Source: Oscillospiraceae bacterium
GTDB lineage: Bacteria > Bacillota > Clostridia > Oscillospirales > Oscillospiraceae
DNA length: 64,000 bases
Reading direction: 5' to 3'
Assembly (NCBI GenBank): GCA_017527825.1
Contig: JAFXPO010000012.1
Span: 62,001-126,000 of the forward strand
Shown: piece by piece, positions 17,536 to 24,428 of the stretch
How positions within the stretch are numbered: the stretch's first letter is position 1
Layout of the letters: each line of letters starts with the position of its first letter
Made by a program: the position numbers and the translations under genes
The notes under the pieces: generated by a model
What the model saw: only the letters and a program-made list of their open reading frames with translations
Databases searched by the model: none
Told to the model about the DNA's origin: nothing

Positions 17536-17967
17536 TCAAAGGTTCGCCATCTCTTCAGGTTCAACGAGCTTGATGCCCTGTGCCGTCAGCGCGGCGGACG
17601 CCTTCGCGTCGTCGGCGACGCGGAAGATCATATAGGCGGCGTTCTCTCTGCCGCCAAGGAAGGCGTACATGTACTCAATGTTCACCTGCGCGTCGGCGAG
17701 TACCCGCAAAATGCTGTCCAGTCCGCCCGGCGTGTCGGACAGCGCAACGCCAATGACCGGCGTGACGCTGTGGACGAAGCCGGCGTCCCGGAGCACCGCC
17801 CCGGTCTTATCCACATCGTCCACGATGATGCGGGCGATGCCGAAGTCGCTGGTCTCCGCCAGGGAGAACGCGCGCATGTCGATTTTGCTCCCCGCCAGCA
17901 CGGCGGTGAGCGCCTTGAGGGAACCGGGCTTGTTTTCCAGAAAGACGGAAATCTGCTTTACACTCAT
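17536..17967 (-). CDS. ACT-domain protein (tandem ACT)
   Basis: 143-residue protein made of two ACT domains: KQISVFLENKPGSLKALTAVL at the N-terminus and VIGVALSDTPGGLDSILRVL from about residue 75. ACT domains bind amino acids and regulate partner enzymes. Start ATG 17967 has GGAGG nine bases upstream. It directly follows a phenylacetate-CoA-ligase-type gene; an ACT protein next to paaK and iorAB is a recurring trio, so sensing of an aromatic or branched amino acid is likely, with the exact ligand unknown. Confidence 0.88.
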   Translation of the reverse strand: MSVKQISVFLENKPGSLKALTAVLAGSKIDMRAFSLAETSDFGIARIIVDDVDKTGAVLRDAGFVHSVTPVIGVALSDTPGGLDSILRVLADAQVNIEYMYAFLGGRENAAYMIFRVADDAKASAALTAQGIKLVEPEEMANL

Positions 17968-17981
17968 TGCAATGCACCTCC

Positions 17982-19283
17982 TCAAATCTTACGCTTGTCG
18001 ATGACGCGGACGGCTTTGCCCTCGCTGCGCACAATGGACTTCGGCGCGACCAGCGTGACCTTCGCCGCGAGTCCCAGCATGGAGCGCAAGCCCTCGACGA
18101 TCTTCTTCTGCCGCGCGGCGATCTCGCCCATGTTGTCGGTGAACATCTCCGGCGTCATCTCCACCTGCACGTCCAGCGTGTCGGTGTGGTTGACGCGGTC
18201 GACGATGATCTGGTAGTTCGCGCCGTAGCCAAGGTTCAGCAGCACCGTCTCGATCTGGGACGGGAACACGTTCACGCCGCGGATGATGAGCATATCGTCG
18301 GTGCGGCCGCGGGGCTTTGCCATTTTGACGTGCGTGCGGCCGCAGGAGCATTTCTCATGGGAAAGCACGCACACGTCGCGGGTGCGGTAGCGCAGGAGCG
18401 GGAACGCCTCCTTGGTGATGGAGGTGAACACCAGCTCGCCCTGCTGACCGTCAGGCAGCACCTCGCCGGTTTCGGGATCGATGATCTCGGCGATAAAGTG
18501 ATCCTCGTTGATGTGCATGCCGTCCTGCGCGGAGCACTCAAACGCCACGCCGGGGCCGGACAGCTCGGTGAGGCCGTAGATGTCATACGCCTTGATGCCC
18601 AGCGTCTTCTGGATGTCCTGCCGCATCTCCTCGCTCCACGCCTCCGCGCCGAAGATGCCCGCCTTGAGCGGAATTTCATCGGGGGTAAGTCCCATCTCCT
18701 TCATCGTCTCGCCGAGATAGGCGGCGTAGGACGGGGTGCAGCAGAGAATGGTGGCGCTCAGGTCGCGGATGAACATGATCTGGCGCTCCGTGTTGCCCGA
18801 CGACGTGGGGACCGTCAAACAGCCGACCTTATGGCTGCCGCCGTTGAGACCGGGACCGCCGGTGAATAAACCATAGCCGTAGCTGACCTGGCACACGTCC
18901 TCATCCGTGCCGCCCGCCGCTGTGATGGCGCGGGCGCAGCAATCCTCCCAAAGGTCAATGTCATGCTGCGTATAGAACGCGACGACGCGCTTGCCGGTGG
19001 TGCCGGAGGTGGACTGGATGCGCACGCAGTTCTTCAGCGGCTCCGCGACAAGTCCGTAGGGATACGCCTCCCGGAGGTCCGCCTTCGTGACGAAGGGCAG
19101 CTTGCGGAGGTCGTCAACGCTCTGGATATCGTCGGGCGTGACGCCCTGTTCCTCCATCTTCTTGCGGTAGTAGGGGACGTTGTCCCACACATGCCTGACC
19201 TGCTTGGCGAGCCGTTCGCTCTGCCACGCGGTGATCTGTTCGCGCGATGCGGTTTCGATCTCTGGTTGGAAATAACGCTCCAT
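17982..19283 (-). CDS. paaK: Phenylacetate-CoA ligase family protein
   Basis: AMP-forming aryl-acid CoA ligase of the PaaK group, 433 residues. Marks: N-terminal RLAKQVRHVWDNVPYYRKKM, the P-loop-like IQSTSGTTGKRVVAFYT near 90, YGLTELSGPG near 245, and the C-terminal GRTDDMLIIRGVNVFPSQIE. It activates aryl acetates such as phenylacetate or indoleacetate to CoA thioesters. With iorAB upstream it fits an aromatic amino-acid route: arylpyruvate to arylacetyl-CoA, and either acid release or activation. ATG 19283 is nine bases after AAAGG; ATG 19292 is too close to it. Confidence 0.88.
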   Translation of the reverse strand: MERYFQPEIETASREQITAWQSERLAKQVRHVWDNVPYYRKKMEEQGVTPDDIQSVDDLRKLPFVTKADLREAYPYGLVAEPLKNCVRIQSTSGTTGKRVVAFYTQHDIDLWEDCCARAITAAGGTDEDVCQVSYGYGLFTGGPGLNGGSHKVGCLTVPTSSGNTERQIMFIRDLSATILCCTPSYAAYLGETMKEMGLTPDEIPLKAGIFGAEAWSEEMRQDIQKTLGIKAYDIYGLTELSGPGVAFECSAQDGMHINEDHFIAEIIDPETGEVLPDGQQGELVFTSITKEAFPLLRYRTRDVCVLSHEKCSCGRTHVKMAKPRGRTDDMLIIRGVNVFPSQIETVLLNLGYGANYQIIVDRVNHTDTLDVQVEMTPEMFTDNMGEIAARQKKIVEGLRSMLGLAAKVTLVAPKSIVRSEGKAVRVIDKRKI

Positions 19284-19333
19284 GGGAATCATCCTTTCCG
19301 TGTTTTTTGGTGTCTCGATTGCGATTTTGCCAC

Positions 19334-19368
19334 AAAAAACACGACCCCGCCCATATCGGGCGAGGCCG
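19334..19368 (-). terminator. Intrinsic terminator between iorAB and paaK
   Basis: On the minus strand an 11-bp stem (19368-19358 with 19352-19342, two G-U pairs), loop GATAT, then TGTTTTTT. It would stop iorAB transcripts before paaK or act as an attenuator; I found no clear promoter between it and paaK. Confidence 0.8.
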
Positions 19369-19403
19369 TATCATCCAACTTTACACGCGGCACACGCTTC
19401 CCG

Positions 19404-19493
19404 TTATGGGCACTTCCCTTTCGGCATGGCAAAGAAACGGCTAAAGAAATAGCCGCTCGTAAAGCTGAAGAACTGATTGCTCTGACGCTTCAT
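19404..19493 (-). CDS. Possible 29-residue peptide inside the intergenic element
   Basis: ATG 19493 lies ten bases after GGAAAGG and opens a 29-residue frame that starts MKRQSNQFFSF and is basic and rich in Phe and Ser. The spacing is good for translation, but length is short and no family is recognised. A second ATG at 19500 opens a different 19-codon frame (MADEASEQ). It may be a leader peptide or chance; conservation would decide. Confidence 0.25.
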   Translation of the reverse strand: MKRQSNQFFSFTSGYFFSRFFAMPKGKCP

Positions 19494-19547
19494 CTGCCAT
19501 GATCCTTTCCGAAGTTTTTAACAGTATAGCGCATTAGTGCGATAAAG

Positions 19548-20120
19548 TCAAGCGTTTTTTCCAAGTTCGAACGCCTTGCGGTTGAGCTCAAGGAATTTGG
19601 CGGGCACCATCGCCTCCAGCGAGCGCTGCCACGCCTCCTCCGGGAGGTCAAAATAGTGGCTCAGCCGCCCCATCAATACGATGTTGGTCGCCTTGCTGCT
19701 GCCTGCCTGCTCCGCGAGCGCGAGGCAGTCCAGCGCGTCCACCTTCGCGCCGGCGGCGCGCATTTTCTCCACGAGGTTTTCCGGGTACCGTGCCGCGCCG
19801 GTGATGACGGGCATGGGGTCGATCTGCTGCGTGGAGGTGACGATCTGTCCGCCGGGCTTGAGATAACCCATCCACCGCGCCGCTTCCAGCAGCTCGAAGG
19901 ACACGATGTAGTCCGCCTCGCCGCGGTCAATGACCGGGGACGCCACCTTGTCGCCGTAGCGGACATAGGTGACGACGCTGCCGCCGCGCTGACTCATGCC
20001 ATGGACTTCGGAGACCTTGACGTCATAGCCCTGCCCCAGCAGGAGGTGTCCCAGCAGCTTGCTCGCGAGCAGGCTGCCCTGCCCGCCGACGCCGACGATC
20101 ATAATGTTTTTCGTCTCCAT
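19548..20120 (-). CDS. iorB: Indolepyruvate:ferredoxin oxidoreductase, beta subunit
   Basis: 190-residue gamma-type catalytic partner (pyruvate ferredoxin oxidoreductase gamma domain) of IorA. The N-terminal IMIVGVGGQGSLLASKLLG and SEVHGMSQRGGSVVTYVRYG blocks are diagnostic. With IorA it oxidatively decarboxylates indolepyruvate, phenylpyruvate and hydroxyphenylpyruvate to the aryl-acetyl-CoA, reducing ferredoxin. Start ATG follows AAGGAGG and lies three bases after the iorA stop. Transcription probably ends at the hairpin at 19334-19368. Confidence 0.95.
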   Translation of the reverse strand: METKNIMIVGVGGQGSLLASKLLGHLLLGQGYDVKVSEVHGMSQRGGSVVTYVRYGDKVASPVIDRGEADYIVSFELLEAARWMGYLKPGGQIVTSTQQIDPMPVITGAARYPENLVEKMRAAGAKVDALDCLALAEQAGSSKATNIVLMGRLSHYFDLPEEAWQRSLEAMVPAKFLELNRKAFELGKNA

Positions 20121-20123
20121 CGA

Positions 20124-21869
20124 TCAGCCCTCCTTCGCGGTGCTTTCCAGCGCACCGAACTTGCACAGCTGTGCGCACACGCCGCAGCCGACGCAGAGCG
20201 TTTCGTCCACACGCGCCTTTCCGTCCTTGAACGAGACCGCCGGGCAGCCGATCTTCATGCAGCCCTTGCAGCACACGCACTTGTCGGTGTTGACCCGCAG
20301 CGGCGCGTTGTGCCTGACATACTTGAGCAGTGCGCAGGGGCGACGGGAGATGATGACGCTCGGTTCGTCCGCCGCCAGTTCCTCCCTGACCGCACGGTCG
20401 CACGCGTCGAGATCGTAGGGATCGACAACGCGGACGCGGGAAAAGCCCATCGCGCGGCACAGGGCTTCCAGATCGATCTTGCCCGCGGGGTCACCCTTGA
20501 TGTTGAAGCCCGTGGTGGGGTTCTGCTGGTGTCCGGTCATGCCGGTGATGGAGTTATCGAGAATGATGACGGTGGAGTTGGACTGGTTGTAGGCGATGTT
20601 GGCAAGCCCCGTCATGCCGGAGTGCATGAAGGTGGAGTCGCCGATCACGGCGACGGTCTTATGCTCGCTCTCCGCGCCCAGCGCCTTGTTGTAGCCGTGG
20701 ACGCTGCTCACCGACGCGCCCATGCACAGCGTCATCTCGATGGCGTTGAGCGGCGCGGCGGCGCCGAGAGTATAGCAGCCGATGTCGCCCAGCACCGTGC
20801 ACTTATTCTTGCTGAGCGTATAGAACAAGCCGCGGTGGGGACATCCGGCGCACATTGCCGGCGGGCGCGGCGGAATGGTCTCGTCCAGCGCCTTGCCGGT
20901 GTGGACGGGTACGCCCAGCTTCTCCGCCACAAGATTCTGGGAAAACTCACCCAGCAGCGGGAACAGTTCCTTGCCCGTGACAGCAAGCCCCAGCTCGCGG
21001 ACGTAGGTTTCGAGGAAGCTGTCCAGCTCCTCCACCACGATCAGCCTGTCCACGGAGGCGGCAAAGTCGCGAATCTTCCGCTCCGGCAGGGGCCAGACCA
21101 TGCCCAGCTTCAAAATCGGGAAACGGTCGCCGCAGACCTCTTTGACATACTGGTAGCTGGTGGAGGAGGTGATGATGCCCGTGCCGTGATCGCGCCCCTC
21201 CTCCACGCGGTTGAGAGGGGAGGTCTCGGCATATTCCGCAAGCTTCGCCATGCGCTCCTCCACATGCGGATGGCGGCGGATGGCGTTAGCAGGGGTCATC
21301 ACATACTTGGCGATGTTCTTCTCATAGGGCTTCGCGCCAGCTTCGACGCGCTCGCCCGGTTCCACAATGGACTGGGAGTGCGCCACGCGGGTGCACATCT
21401 TGAGGAACACCGGGCAGTCGAACTCCTCGGAAATCTCATACGCTTTCTTCGCGAAGGCATACGCCTCGCCGGAGTCCGACGGCTCCAGCATGGGCAGCTT
21501 GGCGGAGCGGGCATAGTGGCGGGAATCCTGCTCGTTCTGGCTGGAATGCATGCCCGCGTCATCCGCGACCGCGATGACCATGCCGCCGTTCACACCGGTA
21601 TAAGAAACGGTGAACAGCGGGTCGGCGGCGACGTTGAGACCGACGTGCTTCATGCCGCAGAAGCTGCGCTTGCCCGCGAGGCTCGCGCCGAAGGCGACCT
21701 CCATGGCGACCTTTTCGTTGGGCGCCCACTCGCTGTAGACCTCGTCATACTTCGCCAGCTCCTCGGTGATCTCGGTGCTCGGCGTGCCGGGATAGCTCGA
21801 CACCACCGCAACACCGGCTTCGTACAGTCCACGGGCAGCGGCGGCGTTGCCCAGCATCAACTGTTTCAT
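20124..21869 (-). CDS. iorA: Indolepyruvate:ferredoxin oxidoreductase, alpha subunit
   Basis: 581-residue TPP and iron-sulfur subunit. N-terminal pyrimidine-binding domain (LMLGNAAAARGLYEAGVAVV, SSYPGTPSTEI), central TPP domain with AVIGDSTFMHSGMTGLANIAYN and LDNSITGMTGHQ (about 385-430), and a C-terminal ferredoxin domain with two [4Fe-4S] motifs, CVCCKGCMKIGCP and CVGCGVCAQLC (about 530-570). Full length. GGAG lies eleven bases before ATG. Downstream of a PilZ gene by 23 bases, so c-di-GMP-binding protein and ferredoxin enzyme share a transcript. Confidence 0.96.
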   Translation of the reverse strand: MKQLMLGNAAAARGLYEAGVAVVSSYPGTPSTEITEELAKYDEVYSEWAPNEKVAMEVAFGASLAGKRSFCGMKHVGLNVAADPLFTVSYTGVNGGMVIAVADDAGMHSSQNEQDSRHYARSAKLPMLEPSDSGEAYAFAKKAYEISEEFDCPVFLKMCTRVAHSQSIVEPGERVEAGAKPYEKNIAKYVMTPANAIRRHPHVEERMAKLAEYAETSPLNRVEEGRDHGTGIITSSTSYQYVKEVCGDRFPILKLGMVWPLPERKIRDFAASVDRLIVVEELDSFLETYVRELGLAVTGKELFPLLGEFSQNLVAEKLGVPVHTGKALDETIPPRPPAMCAGCPHRGLFYTLSKNKCTVLGDIGCYTLGAAAPLNAIEMTLCMGASVSSVHGYNKALGAESEHKTVAVIGDSTFMHSGMTGLANIAYNQSNSTVIILDNSITGMTGHQQNPTTGFNIKGDPAGKIDLEALCRAMGFSRVRVVDPYDLDACDRAVREELAADEPSVIISRRPCALLKYVRHNAPLRVNTDKCVCCKGCMKIGCPAVSFKDGKARVDETLCVGCGVCAQLCKFGALESTAKEG

Positions 21870-21892
21870 ACTCGTTTTATCTCCTATTAAAG

Positions 21893-22555
21893 TTACTGCA
21901 TGATTTGCAGGCGGATCACCGTGCGCGTGATGACGGTGTCCACGTCGGAGTTGAGGTTCACGAATTCGCAGCCGTACTCGTACTCGGTGCGGCGGTCGGT
22001 GGCGCGGCGAATCTCAATCTCCAGCGGCGGCTGCTCGTGCCCGCGTCCCAGATTGAAGCGGATGCGCAGCTGTGCGCCGATCTCCAGCGGCTCGTTCATG
22101 CGGAAGCACACGCCGCCGGCGCTGGCGTTGACCACCGAGCAGGGCAGCCATTGATTCGACGCCTCCGGCTGTACCCACGCCTGAGCATGGATCGGCTGAC
22201 GGGAGAAGGAGCGACCGGTGTCCTTGCCCTTGATGTCCAGCTCCTTGACGATCCACGCGGTGTCCTGCTCCTGCGCGAGCTTGGCGAGGGTACCGTCGAT
22301 GTGCACGCCGCAGTTTTCATAGGCGTTGAAGCCACGGACGCTCACCGGCATACCGTCGGTAATGGTGGGGCTGAGCAGGTCAGAGGTGCGCACGACCTCG
22401 ATCATCTGCTCGCTGAGCACCTCCACGTCGCCGACAAACAGCAACTCATTGGTGCGATCCAGTACCTCCATGCGCATACCGTTGTAGATATTGGGAATGG
22501 TTGCGTTGTTCTTGGAATAATGACCGACAAAAGACGGATTCGGAATGTTTGCCAT
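21893..22555 (-). CDS. PilZ-domain c-di-GMP-binding protein (YpfA/YcgR-like)
   Basis: 220-residue protein with an N-terminal flagellar-brake-type beta domain (YcgR-like, about 20-110) and a C-terminal PilZ domain. Both c-di-GMP contacts are present: RSFSR (RxxxR) at 115-119 and NASAGG ([D/N]xSxxG) at 143-148. It therefore should bind c-di-GMP. In Bacillus the equivalent protein slows flagella; no flagellar genes are in this window. Own promoter at 22611-22639; ribosome site AGGAGG. First gene of the unit that continues into iorAB, an unusual neighbour. Confidence 0.88.
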   Translation of the reverse strand: MANIPNPSFVGHYSKNNATIPNIYNGMRMEVLDRTNELLFVGDVEVLSEQMIEVVRTSDLLSPTITDGMPVSVRGFNAYENCGVHIDGTLAKLAQEQDTAWIVKELDIKGKDTGRSFSRQPIHAQAWVQPEASNQWLPCSVVNASAGGVCFRMNEPLEIGAQLRIRFNLGRGHEQPPLEIEIRRATDRRTEYEYGCEFVNLNSDVDTVITRTVIRLQIMQ

Positions 22556-22610
22556 AGGGAAAACCTCCTGTCAATGCCGCGAAGCCGCGCGGCGTAATCG
22601 TTCGATTTTG

Positions 22611-22639
22611 ATTATAGCACCTGTTTCGACCCTTCGCAA
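22611..22639 (-). promoter_or_regulatory. Sigma-A promoter of PilZ-iorA-iorB
   Basis: Minus strand TTGCGA (22639-22634), 17-base spacer, perfect TATAAT (22616-22611). The leader contains a GC-rich inverted repeat (22577-22593) before the ribosome site. Confidence 0.8.
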
Positions 22640-22668
22640 CGGAAATCTTATGCCGCCAAACTCCCCCC

Positions 22669-22697
22669 TTGACATTTTTGGCAGATTGCGTTATATT
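22669..22697 (+). promoter_or_regulatory. Sigma-A promoter of the acyl-CoA synthetase gene
   Basis: Perfect TTGACA (22669-22674), 17-base spacer, TATATT (22692-22697). Divergent from the PilZ promoter. Confidence 0.85.
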
Positions 22698-22706
22698 TCT
22701 TTCGTC

Positions 22707-22729
22707 GTTTAAAACTTTAATGTTTAAAA
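22707..22729 (+). repeat. Direct repeats GTTTAAAA just downstream of the promoter
   Basis: GTTTAAAA occurs at 22707-22714 and 22722-22729, period 15, each with a TTTAAA palindromic core. The position, at about +4 to +26 of the transcript, suits a repressor operator. No cognate regulator is identified. Confidence 0.45.
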
Positions 22730-22754
22730 TACCTAAAGTGAAAGGAACATTGCC

Positions 22755-24388
22755 ATGCCCATTACCGATCTGTTGGAGCGCAACAGCAAGCTCTACGGCG
22801 ACGAGGTCTGTCTCGTCGAGATCAACCCTGAGGTGACGGAGAAGCCGCGGGTGACCTGGAAGGAATTTGACCTGATCCAGCCCTCCGCCGCCGCGCCCTA
22901 CCGCCGTGAGATCACATGGAGCGTCTTTGACGAAAAGGCAAACCGCGTGGCGAACATGCTGCTCTCCCGCGGCGTGCAAAAGGGGCAGAAGGTCGCGATT
23001 CTGCTGATGAACTGTCTGGAATGGCTGCCCATTTACTTTGGCATCCTCAAGGCGGGCGCGGTGGCGGTTCCGCTGAACTTCCGCTATACCGCCGACGAGA
23101 TCAAGTACTGCGTGGAGCTGTCCGACGCCGATATTTTATTCTTCGGGCAGGAGTTCATCGGGGCATGGAGGATATTGCCGAGGAGCTGGGGCAAAGCCGC
23201 ATGCTGATCTTTGTCGGCGAGGTGCGCCCAACGTTCGCCGAGAGCTACCACGACCTCACCGCCAACTGTTCCTCCTCCGCGCCGAAGGTGTTGGTGGAGG
23301 ACACGGACGACGCGGCGATCTACTTCTCCTCCGGCACCACGGGCTTTCCCAAGGCGATCCTGCTCGATCACACCGCGCTGCTGCAAAGCGCGCGCATGGA
23401 GGCGACCCACCACGAAACCACCCACGACGACGTGTTCCTCTGCATTCCCCCGCTCTACCACACGGGCGCAAAGATGCACTGGTTCGGCTCGCTCTACACC
23501 GGCAGCCGTGCCGTGCTCCTGAAGGGCAACTCCCCCAAGGCGATCTTTGACGCGGTGTCGCAGGAAAAATGCACCATCGTCTGGCTGCTGGTGCCTTGGG
23601 CGCAGGACATCCTCGCGGCGCTGGATCGCGGCGATCTGAAGATCGAGGACTATACCCTCGCGCAGTGGAGACTGATGCACATTGGCGCACAGCCGGTGCC
23701 GCCGTCCCTCATCAAGCACTGGCTTCAATATTTCCCGGGACATAAGTACGACACCAACTACGGACTCTCCGAGTCCACGGGACCGGGCTGTGTGCATCTC
23801 GGCATGGAAAACGTGCGCAAGGTCGGCGCCATTGGCGTACCGGGCTTCGGCTGGAAGTGCAAGATCGTGGACGAGCAGGGCGAGGTTGTCGAGCAGGGCA
23901 TGGTCGGCGAGCTGTGCGTCAAGGGTCCCGGCGTGATGCGCTGCTACTACCACGATCCCGACGCCACGGCGGCGGTTTTGAAGGACGGCTGGCTGCACAC
24001 CGGCGACATGGCAAAGCAGGATGACGAGGGCTTCATCTTCCTCGTCGACCGCAAGAAGGACGTGATCATTTCAGGTGGCGAAAATCTATACCCCGTGCAG
24101 ATCAAGGACTTCCTCGCCGCGAACCCCAAAATTCACGACGTGGCGGTCATCGGCTTGCCCGACAAGCGTCTCGGCGAGATCGCCGCGGCAATCGTGCAGG
24201 TCAAGGAGGGCATGGAACTCACCGAGGAGGAGCTCAACGCCTACTGCATGGAGTTGCCGCGCTACAAGCGTCCGCGCAAGGTGATCTTCGCCAACGTTCC
24301 CCGCAATCCCACCGGCAAGATCGAAAAGCCCAAGCTGCGAGAGAAATACTGCGGTGTGCGTCTGGTGGAGGCGCAGAATCAAAGCTGA
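22755..24388 (+). pseudogene. AMP-dependent acyl-CoA synthetase, disrupted by a one-base frameshift near 23160
   Basis: Acid:CoA ligase of the adenylate-forming family. The frame from ATG 22755 (MPITDLLERNSKLYGDE) runs through residue 135 (FFGQEFIG) and then ends at 23207; the rest of the protein continues in the +2 frame from about 23165 (MEDIAEELGQSRML) to 24388. Adding one base restores an uninterrupted protein of about 544 residues with YFSSGTTGFPKAI, YGLSESTGPG, HTGDMAKQDDEGFIFLVDRKKD and the C-terminal lysine in NPTGKIEKPK. An AGGAG eleven bases before ATG 23165 could allow a separate C-terminal fragment. Either a real lesion or a sequencing error in GGGG; promoter and terminator remain intact. 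Confidence 0.85.
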
Positions 24389-24396
24389 ACAGAAAT

Positions 24397-24425
24397 AATC
24401 GCGTGACCGATGCGGTCACGCGATT
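24397..24425. terminator. Bidirectional intrinsic terminator
   Basis: Twelve-base arms 24397-24408 and 24414-24425 with loop GATGC, T-rich on the plus side and A/T-rich on the other. It lies between the converging acyl-CoA synthetase and GLUG-protein genes. Confidence 0.88.
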
Positions 24426-24428
24426 TTC

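Larger units (their letters stand above)
19291..19511. repeat. 211-bp intergenic element between 10-bp direct repeats
   Basis: ATCCTTTCCG occurs at 19291-19300 and again at 19502-19511, framing the gap between iorB and paaK. In minus-strand sense each copy supplies a GGAAAGGAT ribosome-site-like sequence. Inside are a terminator hairpin (19334-19368) and a 29-codon open frame (19404-19493). The composition is less GC-rich than the neighbours. I see no terminal inverted repeats, so insertion-element origin is unproven. Confidence 0.5.

Noticed and set aside
19656..21890. Very long open frame (744 codons) on the plus strand opposite iorA-iorB
   Set aside because: Antisense shadow caused by high GC and codon bias; no ribosome site and low-complexity Arg/His/Val sequence, while the minus strand encodes clear family motifs. 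The same applies to long shadows at 449-1396, 39508-41163, 43059-44585 and 54408-56420.
23140..23210. Programmed ribosomal frameshift in the acyl-CoA synthetase
   Set aside because: No slippery heptamer or downstream stimulatory structure is seen, and this enzyme family does not use recoding; a base loss or sequencing error is simpler.
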